Shown here in pieces: positions 1-7,122 of a stretch of 8,227 nt of DNA. A model generated the notes under the pieces. The model had not been told where the DNA came from. It ran no database searches and was given only the letters and a program-made list of their open reading frames with translations. The position numbers and the translations under genes were made by a program. Positions within the stretch are counted from its first letter, which is position 1, and every line of letters begins with the position of its first letter. Origin of the DNA: Bacillota bacterium (GTDB lineage Bacteria > Bacillota > Tb-RUG-66); assembly GCA_016288255.1 (NCBI GenBank), contig JAEEYS010000105.1, forward strand, positions 1 through 8,227, written 5' to 3'.

Positions 1-214
1 ATTTGTTAATGAACAAAACGGTCAAATACCATATCTGCAAAATGACCAGCGCCGAAAGGATATAGGTCAAAAACGCCGAAGGCGCGATAAACCCATCCTC
101 CACAGTATGTAGAATCGTATTGTTTCTGCCGATGATATATACAAAGATCAGGTCATATATCAGTTCGATATATTCGACCTTCCTCTCTTCATTTTGTTCC
201 AAAAATTGAAGCAT
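1..214 (-). CDS. ltrA: LtrA-family (low temperature requirement A) membrane protein, N-terminal part only
   Basis: The first 71 codons are present and the frame stays open to the left edge, so the C-terminal majority of the protein is outside the window. Translation gives a short charged N-terminus, then VEYIELIYDLIFVYIIGRNN at residues 13-32 and a hydrophobic stretch near residues 46-68 (FLTYILSALVILQIWYLTVLF). The first block matches the hallmark start of the LtrA family (E-L-x-Y/F-D-L-x-F-V in the first membrane helix), a multi-pass integral membrane family named for a Listeria low-temperature growth mutant; its biochemical role is not established. The ATG at 214 is preceded by GGGAGA with a 7-base gap, a good ribosome binding site, and places the motif where family members usually have it. 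The same frame continues upstream without a stop as far as 379, so a longer N-terminus cannot be fully excluded. Divergent from the helicase gene. Confidence 0.8.
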   Translation of the reverse strand, partial: MLQFLEQNEERKVEYIELIYDLIFVYIIGRNNTILHTVEDGFIAPSAFLTYILSALVILQIWYLTVLFINK

Positions 215-305
215 ATAAAAATCTCCCAAAAATCGGCCTATAAACCGATATATTATGAAATATATTTTGCGGATTTTGTTCTCTATCCATCTATCCAGCG
301 TGGTC

Positions 306-334
306 ATTTTATCACGCATATCAAATTTTTTCAA
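306..334 (-). promoter_or_regulatory. Predicted sigma-A promoter for the ltrA-like gene
   Basis: Read on the minus strand: -35 TTGAAA (334-329), a 17-base spacer, then -10 TAAAAT (311-306) preceded by TGA, which makes an extended -10 (TGn). The start of transcription would fall near 299, leaving a leader of about 85 nt before the ATG at 214. It is the best match on this strand in the intergenic region. If it is the only promoter, the upstream in-frame ATGs at 319 and 307 are not transcribed, which supports the start at 214. Confidence 0.6.
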
Positions 335-415
335 TGCAATCTTCAAAACTTTTCGTTTTTCTTTGATCCTTCTTGCTCCTTACTGCAAATTCTTTTTTAC
401 CTCACATAACTTCTG

Positions 416-437
416 TCAAAATGATTTGTCATTTTGA
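416..437. promoter_or_regulatory. Perfect 9-bp palindrome overlapping the helicase -35 box (candidate operator)
   Basis: TCAAAATGA (416-424), spacer TTTG, then TCATTTTGA (429-437) form a perfect inverted repeat. The right arm and spacer contain the -35 hexamer TTGTCA (426-431), so a bound dimeric protein would block or alter RNA polymerase access. The arms do not match a regulator site I can name (Fur, PerR, Rex and CcpA consensus sites do not fit). The repeat is seen directly; its role as an operator is inference. Confidence 0.45.
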
Positions 438-454
438 TTTATTCATGCTATAAT
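426..454 (+). promoter_or_regulatory. Predicted sigma-A promoter for the DEAD-box helicase
   Basis: -35 TTGTCA (426-431), a 17-base spacer (432-448) and a perfect -10 TATAAT (449-454). This is the strongest promoter match in the window. Transcription would start near 460-462, giving a leader of about 168 nt before the helicase ATG at 630. Confidence 0.8.
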
Positions 455-460
455 GCAAAA

Positions 461-629
461 GTCATGGGAGCAAAACCGGACTGTAAAAACAGACAGAAGC
501 AGTTTCTCTGTCAATGAGCGGGTCAGTTTACGCAAAAGATACAAGCCCGCTTTATCCAAATAAATCATTTGATTTGTTTGGGCCGACAAACAGCAATCAA
601 TATCACGAAAAGAACGGAAAAGAAAAAAT
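461..629 (+). promoter_or_regulatory. Long structured 5' leader of the helicase mRNA
   Basis: The predicted transcript has three consecutive, mutually compatible hairpins before the start codon. The first pairs GACAGA (492-497) with TCTGTC (507-512). The second pairs AGCGGG (517-522) with CCCGCT (546-551). The third is the longest: 556-567 pairs with 570-581 through CCAAA, one U-G pair and AAATCA against TGATTT and TTTGG. The last 47 bases are A-rich and look unpaired. The ribosome binding site is weak: only GGA at 616-618, about 11 bases before the ATG. None of the hairpins is followed by a U-run, so they are not intrinsic terminators. No known riboswitch class is recognised. Long autoregulatory leaders are known for cold-shock helicase genes such as E. 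coli deaD, but homology to this one is not implied. Confidence 0.45.
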
Positions 630-2279
630 ATGGAAAATTTATTATTCGAGGAGCTTCCTATTTCAAAAGAAACCTTAAAAGCGACCCAAAAAATGGGTTT
701 TACAGAAATGACGCCAATCCAAAAGGCAAGCATTCCTCTCCTTTTGGAAGGAAGAGATATTATTGCGCAAGCGCCCACCGGTACCGGTAAAACCTGCGCT
801 TTCGGCATTCCCCTGGCGGAAACGCTGGATCCTTCTTCCACCGATGTGGAAGCCTTGATCTTGGGGCCTACAAGGGAATTGGTCATCCAAATCGCGGAAG
901 AATTAAGAAACCTATGCCAATTTAAACAAGGGATCAAAATCGTGCCGATCTATGGCGGGCAGCCTATCGAAAGGCAGATCCTGTCATTAAAAAGAAAACC
1001 GCAGATCATTGTTGCCACACCGGGCAGACTGATGGATCACATGCGGCGAAAAACCATTCGGCTGCAGCATGTAAAATTCGTGATCTTGGACGAAGCGGAC
1101 GAAATGTTGAACATGGGGTTCCGAGAAGACATCGATACCATTTTGGAATCCGTGCCGAGAGAGCGGCAAACCGCTTTGTTCTCCGCCACCATCTCGGAGG
1201 AGATCATGGAAATTGCCGATTTATATCAAAACAACGCCAAAAAAGTAAAAGTGACGCATAAGGAACTGACGGTTCCCACCATTGCGCAATATTATATTGA
1301 GGTCAAAGAAAAAAACAAAGTGGATATGCTGAGTCATTTGATCGACACCAATCAGTTTCGGCTGAGTTTGATCTTTTGCAACACCAAACGGCGGGTAGAT
1401 ATGCTTACCGATGAGTTGAAAGCCAGAGGTTACAGTGTGGAAGCGCTGCACGGAGATATGAAGCAGAGTCAGCGAGACCGTGTCATGGCTCGGTTTCGAA
1501 GAGGCGCGGTCAATCTGCTGGTCGCCACGGATGTTGCGGCTCGGGGAATCGACGTCGACGACATCGAAGCTGTCATCAATTTCGATATCCCAAACGACGA
1601 AGAGTATTATGTGCACCGCATCGGCAGAACGGGCAGAGCCAAGAAAAAAGGGATCTCCTATACCTTCGCCTCCGGTAAAGAAATCCATAAACTGCGGGAC
1701 ATCATGCGTTATACCAAATCTACGATCCGTCCCCTGCTTTCTCCCAGCGGAAATGATCTGGAAGAGATCCGGATCAAACAGCTTTATGAAGAGATCGATC
1801 GGACATTAACACAAGAAAAGTTAAAAAAATATGCGGATTATGTGGAACAGCTCCTGCAGGAAGACCCTGCCAAGGGCTATACTCCCATGGATATTGCCGC
1901 TGCTTTGCTCTATCTCAAAATGGAGCCCAAAGGCAGCGCTGCAAAAAAAAGTTCCGCGGAGGAACGGGATCAAAAACAGGAAAGGTCTTATCGAACCAAG
2001 AAACCCATGAATCGAGAGGCAGAAGAAGGCATGACGCGCCTTTTTATCAACTTGGGGACCGAAGACCGTATCAAACCGGGAACCTTGGTGGAAATGATCG
2101 CAAAAAACACGCGGGTGCAGAGTAAAAGTGTCGGTGCCATCGAGATCCACGATCAGTTTTCTTTTGTGGAAGTGCCTCAAGAGCACGCGGCGGAAGTGAT
2201 CGCGAAGTTACACCATATCCATTATAAAGGCATGACTCTTTACGTTGAAAAAGCCGCCATCCGTAAAAGAAAAAAATAA
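630..2279 (+). CDS. deaD: ATP-dependent DEAD-box RNA helicase with C-terminal DbpA-type RNA-binding domain (DeaD/CshA type)
   Basis: A 549-residue cytoplasmic RNA helicase that would unwind RNA duplexes using ATP, in roles such as ribosome assembly, mRNA turnover and cold adaptation. All core motifs are present: Q motif (F6, GF at 23-24, TPIQ at 28-31), motif I APTGTGKT (48-55), PTREL (80-84), TPGR (130-133), DEAD (154-157), SAT (185-187), ATDVAARGID (299-308) and HRIGRTGR (329-336). After a charged linker (about 428-467, rich in K, E and S) comes a DbpA-type RNA-binding domain (about 468-541; MTRLFINLG, then GAIEIHDQFSFVEV), and the protein ends in a basic RKRKK tail. This domain is typical of DeaD/CsdA and YxiN/DbpA proteins. 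In YxiN/DbpA it targets 23S rRNA, but I cannot assign the substrate here. The ATG at 630 fits family N-termini despite a weak ribosome binding site. The gene is monocistronic, with its own promoter and terminator. Confidence 0.96.
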   Translation: MENLLFEELPISKETLKATQKMGFTEMTPIQKASIPLLLEGRDIIAQAPTGTGKTCAFGIPLAETLDPSSTDVEALILGPTRELVIQIAEELRNLCQFKQGIKIVPIYGGQPIERQILSLKRKPQIIVATPGRLMDHMRRKTIRLQHVKFVILDEADEMLNMGFREDIDTILESVPRERQTALFSATISEEIMEIADLYQNNAKKVKVTHKELTVPTIAQYYIEVKEKNKVDMLSHLIDTNQFRLSLIFCNTKRRVDMLTDELKARGYSVEALHGDMKQSQRDRVMARFRRGAVNLLVATDVAARGIDVDDIEAVINFDIPNDEEYYVHRIGRTGRAKKKGISYTFASGKEIHKLRDIMRYTKSTIRPLLSPSGNDLEEIRIKQLYEEIDRTLTQEKLKKYADYVEQLLQEDPAKGYTPMDIAAALLYLKMEPKGSAAKKSSAEERDQKQERSYRTKKPMNREAEEGMTRLFINLGTEDRIKPGTLVEMIAKNTRVQSKSVGAIEIHDQFSFVEVPQEHAAEVIAKLHHIHYKGMTLYVEKAAIRKRKK

Positions 2280-2315
2280 AAGTTCCAAATACAGGAGAAT
2301 AAAAACGCTACAATC

Positions 2316-2350
2316 AAAAAAGGTATCTTACGATACCTTTTTCTTTTTTA
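2316..2350. terminator. Bidirectional intrinsic terminator between the helicase and hydrolase genes
   Basis: GGTATC (2322-2327), loop TTAC, GATACC (2332-2337), flanked by an A-run (2316-2321) and a T-run (2338-2342, continuing after one C). The A/T flanks extend the stem and give a U-run on both strands. It lies 37 bases after the helicase stop and about 50 bases beyond the convergent hydrolase stop, so it can serve both genes. Confidence 0.9.
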
Positions 2351-2398
2351 TCGAACTTTCTATTATATTTTTTACGACTTGCTTTGCTTTTTGTTCCT

Positions 2399-3163
2399 TC
2401 ACATATTTTCTTTTTGCACTCCATCAATAAAAGCGATCACTTTTTCTCCGATCTCTTTGTTATGCCTGCTTAAAGTTAAAATATGCCCGCCTTTGTGCAG
2501 TCTGATCAGTTCTTTCTTCCGGGAAGCGACATGGGCATAGATATAATCCGCGTTTTCCATCGTCACCATAGAATCCGTGTCGGACTGAAAGATCAAAATC
2601 GGCTGCGTCACTTTTTCTACACTTTTTTTCAGCACTTTCATAAACTGATATGCCTCATCATAAGCCGCCATAGGCACTGTCGTATAAAAATAGCGGTATT
2701 CCCGATCTCTTACCGGAATAGACACATTTTTTTCCGTTCTGGTCTTTTTAAAATGCTTGGTCAAAAAAGCAAGCTGATACAGCGCTGTTCTGGGGATCAT
2801 GGGAGATGCCAAAGAAATGATCCCTTTGATGTCTTGATTTCGAGCAGCCAAATCAATGGAAAGAGCCGCCCCCAATGATAGGCCCAGCACATAAATGTTT
2901 TGGTATCCCTGTTCTTTTAAAAACCGGTATCCTTTCTGCATATCCTCCATCCAGTCCTGATACTTCACAGAAAACAGATCTTCATAAGAAGTCCCGTGTC
3001 CCGATAAACGGATACCGTACATCCCGTATCCTGCCGGTTTTAACAGTTCTGCCATAGGAAGCATCACTGCCGGCGTAAATAAAAAAGCGTGTGTCAGAAG
3101 GAGTCCTGTTTCTTTTTTCCCTTCGATATAGAATTCTTTTGTCAATTCATTTGCATATTCCAT
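2399..3163 (-). CDS. Alpha/beta hydrolase, carboxylesterase/monoacylglycerol lipase-like (Est30/YvaK type)
   Basis: A 254-residue cytoplasmic serine hydrolase with no signal peptide. The catalytic triad is visible: nucleophile Ser96 in GLSLG (94-98), Asp197 in the strand-end segment FQSDTD, and His227 in GGHILTL. GIRLSGHGTS (50-59) and ENADYIYAHV (203-212) are also typical of the Est30/YvaK carboxylesterase group, which cleaves short-to-medium acyl esters. The real substrate is unknown. The oxyanion loop reads HAF (25-27) where most relatives have HGF. I chose the ATG at 3163, which has GAGGG a few bases upstream. The in-frame ATG at 3205 lies inside the hppA terminator hairpin, so it is unlikely. 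The gene is in the same direction as hppA and starts just after the hppA terminator. In Bacillus the related yvaK lies directly after secG; here hppA sits between. Confidence 0.85.
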   Translation of the reverse strand: MEYANELTKEFYIEGKKETGLLLTHAFLFTPAVMLPMAELLKPAGYGMYGIRLSGHGTSYEDLFSVKYQDWMEDMQKGYRFLKEQGYQNIYVLGLSLGAALSIDLAARNQDIKGIISLASPMIPRTALYQLAFLTKHFKKTRTEKNVSIPVRDREYRYFYTTVPMAAYDEAYQFMKVLKKSVEKVTQPILIFQSDTDSMVTMENADYIYAHVASRKKELIRLHKGGHILTLSRHNKEIGEKVIAFIDGVQKENM

Positions 3164-3181
3164 GTATCCCTCGTGTAAAAT

Positions 3182-3209
3182 AAAAAAACAGTGGGCAAAG
3201 CCCACTGTT
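3182..3209 (-). terminator. Intrinsic terminator of hppA
   Basis: ACAGTGGGC and GCCCACTGT (3188-3196 and 3200-3208) form a perfect 9-bp stem with an AAA loop on the plus strand (TTT on the transcript). On the minus strand it is followed by a run of seven T (3188-3182). It begins 11 bases after the hppA stop codon. The strand flanks are also T-rich the other way, but no plus-strand gene runs into it. Confidence 0.92.
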
Positions 3210-3219
3210 TTTATTTTAT

Positions 3220-5217
3220 TTATCTCATAAATAACGGAGCAAATACCAAAGCAACGATGGTCATCAATTTGATCAAGATATTCAAGGATGGACCTGAAGT
3301 ATCTTTGAACGGATCACCGACTGTGTCCCCAACGACTGCAGCTTTGTGCGCTTCGGAACCTTTCCCGCCGTGATTTCCTTTTTCAATATATTTTTTCGCA
3401 TTGTCCCAAGCACCGCCGGAGTTGCTCATTTGGATAGCAACCAAAACGCCGGTTACCAATGTGCCTGCCAAAAGGCCGCCCAATGCTTCTTTTCCCAAAA
3501 CCAAACCGACTACGATCGGTACAACAACTGCCAAAACGCCGGGAATGATCATTTCCTTCAAAGCAGCCCCTGTACTGATTTCAACGCATTTTCCGTATTC
3601 CGGTTCCGCTGTGCCTTCCATGATCCCAGGAATGGTCCTGAACTGGCGTCTTACTTCTTCGATCATCTGGAACGCTGCTTTACCAACCGCTTCCATTGTG
3701 ATAGCGGAGAAGAGGTACGGCATCATACCGCCGATGAAGATACCGATAATAACGGTCGGATTGGTCAAGTTGATGGAATCCAATCCTACTGCATTGGTAA
3801 ATGCAGAGAACAAAGCCAAAGCGGTCAATGCCGCAGATGCGATAGCGAACCCTTTGCCGATAGCGGCTGTTGTATTCCCAACAGAGTCTAATGCGTCAGT
3901 GATTTCTCTGACATGCGGATCCAATTCTGCCATTTCGGCGATCCCGCCCGCATTGTCTGCGATCGGACCGTAAGCGTCGATCGCAACTGTCATTGCTGTA
4001 ATAGAAAGCATACCTACTGCGGATAATGCGATACCATATAATCCGCCGCCAAAGAAATAAGCGACATAGATCGCAGCTGCGATCAAAAGGATCGGGAAAG
4101 CGGTAGAACGCATCCCTACTGCCAAACCGGAGATGATAGTCGTTGCTGCACCGGTTTCGGATTGTTCTGCTATATGTTTTACCGGTTTATAATCAAATGC
4201 AGTATAGTATTCTGTGATCTTGCCAATAGCAATCCCTACGATCAAACCTGCTGCCACTGCGATAAAACCGGAGAAATTTCCCAATAAGAAACGGGATAAA
4301 GCCGCTGCCGCGATCAACATCAAAATACCGCTGGTATAAGTCCCATTATTCAATGCTTTATGCGGATTTGCGCCTTCCCCTGTTTTTACAAAGAAAGTAC
4401 CGATGATAGAAGATAAAATACCACATGCTGCCAAAACCATAGGTAAAATAACAGCATAGATACCGAAATTACTGAATACTGCCGCGCTGGCACCTAAAGC
4501 CATAGCGGAAATGATAGAACCTACATAAGATTCAAATAAGTCGGCGCCCATACCGGCAACGTCCCCTACGTTGTCCCCTACGTTATCTGCGATAACGGCA
4601 GGATTTCTCGGATCGTCTTCCGGAATACCGGCTTCTACTTTACCAACCAAGTCAGCCCCTACGTCAGCTGCTTTGGTATAGATACCGCCGCCCACACGGG
4701 CAAATAATGCGATGGAGCTTGCGCCCAAAGCAAAACCGTTGATTACATCAAAGGTTCTTACATCTGTTACGTCACCAAAAACAAAGTATAAAATACTTAC
4801 CCCTAAAAGACCTAAACCTACAACAGATAACCCCATAACTGCGCCACCGGAAAACGCGATTCCCAATGCTTGATTCTGTCCTTCTTTTGCTGCGTTTGCC
4901 GTTCTGACATTGGCTTTTGTAGCCACGTTCATACCCAAATATCCGGCTAAGATAGAGCAAGCGGAACCCAATACATAAGAAACCCCTGTTCTCCATGAAA
5001 TAAAGACACTGATGCATGCGAAGAGTACGATAATAAAGATGACAAGCGCTCTATATTCTCTCTTCAAAAATGCCATAGCCCCTTCATGGATGTAGCCTGC
5101 GATCTTTTTCATTCTGTCATCGCCTTCCGGCGCTTTATTGATCTTACTGGTAAGAACAAAAGAATATAATAAAGCTACAACACCAAGCAAAGGAGCCAGA
5201 TAAATTAAATTACCCAT
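3220..5217 (-). CDS. hppA: Membrane-integral cation-translocating pyrophosphatase, K+-dependent type (probable Na+ pump)
   Basis: A full-length 665-residue polytopic membrane pump (about 16 helices in this family) that couples pyrophosphate hydrolysis to cation export. Substrate and Mg-binding motifs are present: [11 protein letters not shown] (185-195), [19 protein letters not shown] (201-219), [12 protein letters not shown] (414-425) and the C-terminal [24 protein letters not shown] (447-456) has Ala451 and Gly454 where potassium-independent enzymes have Lys and Thr, which places it in the K+-dependent class. Glu229 in ADLFESY (helix 6) is the arrangement found in Na+-pumping members, so a Na+ pump is likely; dual Na+/H+ pumping cannot be excluded. 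The ATG at 5217 follows GGGAGG by 8 bases. The gene lies between secG and the hydrolase, separated from both by terminators. The region before it (5218-5269) is A+T-rich, with no promoter I can single out. Confidence 0.97.
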   Translation of the reverse strand: MGNLIYLAPLLGVVALLYSFVLTSKINKAPEGDDRMKKIAGYIHEGAMAFLKREYRALVIFIIVLFACISVFISWRTGVSYVLGSACSILAGYLGMNVATKANVRTANAAKEGQNQALGIAFSGGAVMGLSVVGLGLLGVSILYFVFGDVTDVRTFDVINGFALGASSIALFARVGGGIYTKAADVGADLVGKVEAGIPEDDPRNPAVIADNVGDNVGDVAGMGADLFESYVGSIISAMALGASAAVFSNFGIYAVILPMVLAACGILSSIIGTFFVKTGEGANPHKALNNGTYTSGILMLIAAAALSRFLLGNFSGFIAVAAGLIVGIAIGKITEYYTAFDYKPVKHIAEQSETGAATTIISGLAVGMRSTAFPILLIAAAIYVAYFFGGGLYGIALSAVGMLSITAMTVAIDAYGPIADNAGGIAEMAELDPHVREITDALDSVGNTTAAIGKGFAIASAALTALALFSAFTNAVGLDSINLTNPTVIIGIFIGGMMPYLFSAITMEAVGKAAFQMIEEVRRQFRTIPGIMEGTAEPEYGKCVEISTGAALKEMIIPGVLAVVVPIVVGLVLGKEALGGLLAGTLVTGVLVAIQMSNSGGAWDNAKKYIEKGNHGGKGSEAHKAAVVGDTVGDPFKDTSGPSLNILIKLMTIVALVFAPLFMR

Positions 5218-5269
5218 TAGAAAAACCTCCCTTAAAATAATGAAAATAATAATGTTATTTACGAATTAT

Positions 5270-5305
5270 TTACACAAACAAACACTCCAACCAAAAGTTG
5301 AAGTG
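5270..5305 (-). terminator. Probable intrinsic terminator of secG
   Basis: On the minus strand CACTTCAAC (5305-5297), loop TTTTG, then GTTGGAGTG (5291-5283) form a 9-bp stem with one U-G pair, followed by TTTGTTTGTGT. It lies 45 bases after the secG stop and before hppA. The T-run is interrupted by G, so read-through into hppA is possible. Confidence 0.65.
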
Positions 5306-5349
5306 ATATTTGTTAAGCTTAATTTTTAAACTATCCTATCGCCACAATT

Positions 5350-5574
5350 TTAAACTATAGCCAAAGCCAAAGATGTAATAATAAAGACGATTGCCGAAAT
5401 TGTAGTGACTTTTGTCAACAAAGGATCCAAACCTTTTTTCTTACCGAAAAAAGTTTCTGCCCCGCCGGCAATGGAACCGGATAAACCCGCTGCTTTCCCT
5501 GACTGTAACAGGATTGAGGCGATCAATACCAGGCACACGATCACGTGTATTACCATCAATACTATGTCCAGCAT
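5350..5574 (-). CDS. secG: Protein-export membrane protein SecG
   Basis: A 74-residue subunit of the SecYEG translocon, which assists SecA-driven protein export through the cytoplasmic membrane. The two expected membrane helices are at about residues 3-23 and 56-74, joined by the conserved loop LLQSGKAAGLSGSIAGGAE (22-40) followed by TFFGKKKG. Length and layout are normal for the family. I chose the ATG at 5574: GGAGGTG lies 9 bases upstream. The alternative GTG at 5592 would place that same binding site inside its own first codons. Upstream of it are eno and gpmI, an order common in Firmicutes. The gene has its own extended -10 promoter and is followed by a probable terminator, so it is likely transcribed largely on its own. 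Confidence 0.95.
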   Translation of the reverse strand: MLDIVLMVIHVIVCLVLIASILLQSGKAAGLSGSIAGGAETFFGKKKGLDPLLTKVTTISAIVFIITSLALAIV

Positions 5575-5593
5575 GTTCTCAGACACCTCCACG

Positions 5594-5637
5594 TTAAAAT
5601 ATCAGTGTTATTTTAACATAATCTTTTTAAAATAACA
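5594..5637. repeat. Inverted repeat bracketing the secG promoter, with a third near-copy of the arm
   Basis: TGTTATTTTAA (5606-5616) and TTAAAATAACA (5627-5637) are perfect 11-base inverted arms separated by 10 bases; their centres are 21 bp apart, two helical turns. A further copy, TTAAAATATCA (5594-5604), matches 10 of 11 bases and covers the start of transcription. One arm includes the -10 box and the other most of the -35 box. The repeats are directly visible. A regulator-binding role is inference, and the A+T-rich content raises the chance of coincidence. Confidence 0.45.
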
Positions 5638-5638
5638 A
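5610..5638 (-). promoter_or_regulatory. Predicted sigma-A promoter of secG
   Basis: On the minus strand: -35 TTGTTA (5638-5633), a 17-base spacer, and -10 TAAAAT (5615-5610) preceded by TGT, an extended -10. Transcription would start near 5603, about 29 nt before the secG ATG. Both promoter boxes lie within the arms of an inverted repeat described separately. Confidence 0.75.
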
Positions 5639-5784
5639 CTTTATCTTGCAGAAAGATTTGATTTCTTTTTATATTCCTATTCTTTCTGCTGTTTTTGATT
5701 GCGTTGCGATATATCACATGGTTCTCTCTTCTAAGCCAACATATCTACTTAAAAAATCTTTCTCTATTCTTTTTTTATTGTTTG

Positions 5785-5823
5785 GCTAAAGATAAGCAAT
5801 TTTTCGTATTGCTTATCTTTAGC
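5785..5823 (-). other. Perfect 16-bp hairpin immediately downstream of eno
   Basis: GCTAAAGATAAGCAAT (5785-5800) and its exact reverse complement (5808-5823) are separated by 7 bases. The hairpin begins 9 bases after the eno stop codon. On the minus strand it is followed by CAAACAATAAAAAAAG and on the plus strand by GCGCGATC, so there is no U-run in either direction. It may still mark or protect the 3' end of the gpmI-eno mRNA, as a weak or Rho-assisted terminator or a nuclease barrier. Confidence 0.6.
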
Positions 5824-5832
5824 GCGATCTAT

Positions 5833-7122
<1,290 letters not shown>

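Larger units (their letters stand above)
215..629. other. Divergent intergenic region between ltrA-like gene and DEAD-box helicase
   Basis: This 415-base stretch carries no convincing protein gene. It holds the leftward promoter (306-334), the rightward promoter (426-454), a palindrome over the rightward -35 box (416-437), and the helicase leader (about 461-629). The 91 bases between the two -35 boxes are A+T-rich with no other motif I recognise. The minus strand is open in frame with the ltrA-like gene from 379 down to 215, and the leader contains two short reading frames without ribosome binding sites; both are discussed as findings. Confidence 0.7.

Noticed and set aside
229..248. Small hairpin ATCGG/CCGAT in the ltrA leader near the ribosome binding site
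   Set aside because: Only a 5-bp stem with an 8-base loop in A+T-rich DNA; too weak to call a switch or terminator.
443..937. Long minus-strand open frame opposite the helicase start
   Set aside because: It is antisense to a highly conserved coding region, has no recognisable domain and no ribosome binding site; codon structure belongs to the helicase frame.
1221..1688. 155-codon minus-strand open frame inside the helicase
   Set aside because: Shadow of the helicase core motifs, with no independent support.
3164..3205. Longer hydrolase N-terminus starting at the ATG at 3205
   Set aside because: That ATG lies inside the hppA terminator stem, has no usable binding site, and the extra 14 residues are not part of the fold.
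3401..3973. 190-codon plus-strand open frame inside hppA
   Set aside because: It is antisense to conserved pyrophosphatase motifs; the translated protein shows no family features and there is no promoter or binding site.
5232..5263. TTAAAATAATG and TGTTATTTACG upstream of hppA, resembling the secG promoter arms at the same 21-bp spacing
   Set aside because: The arms match each other poorly (6 bp of true inverted symmetry), their orientation is opposite to that at secG, and the region is nearly pure A+T, so chance is the simplest explanation.
5575..5592. GTG start for secG at 5592
   Set aside because: The Shine-Dalgarno sequence would lie within its first three codons; the ATG at 5574 has that site correctly placed and gives the usual SecG N-terminus.
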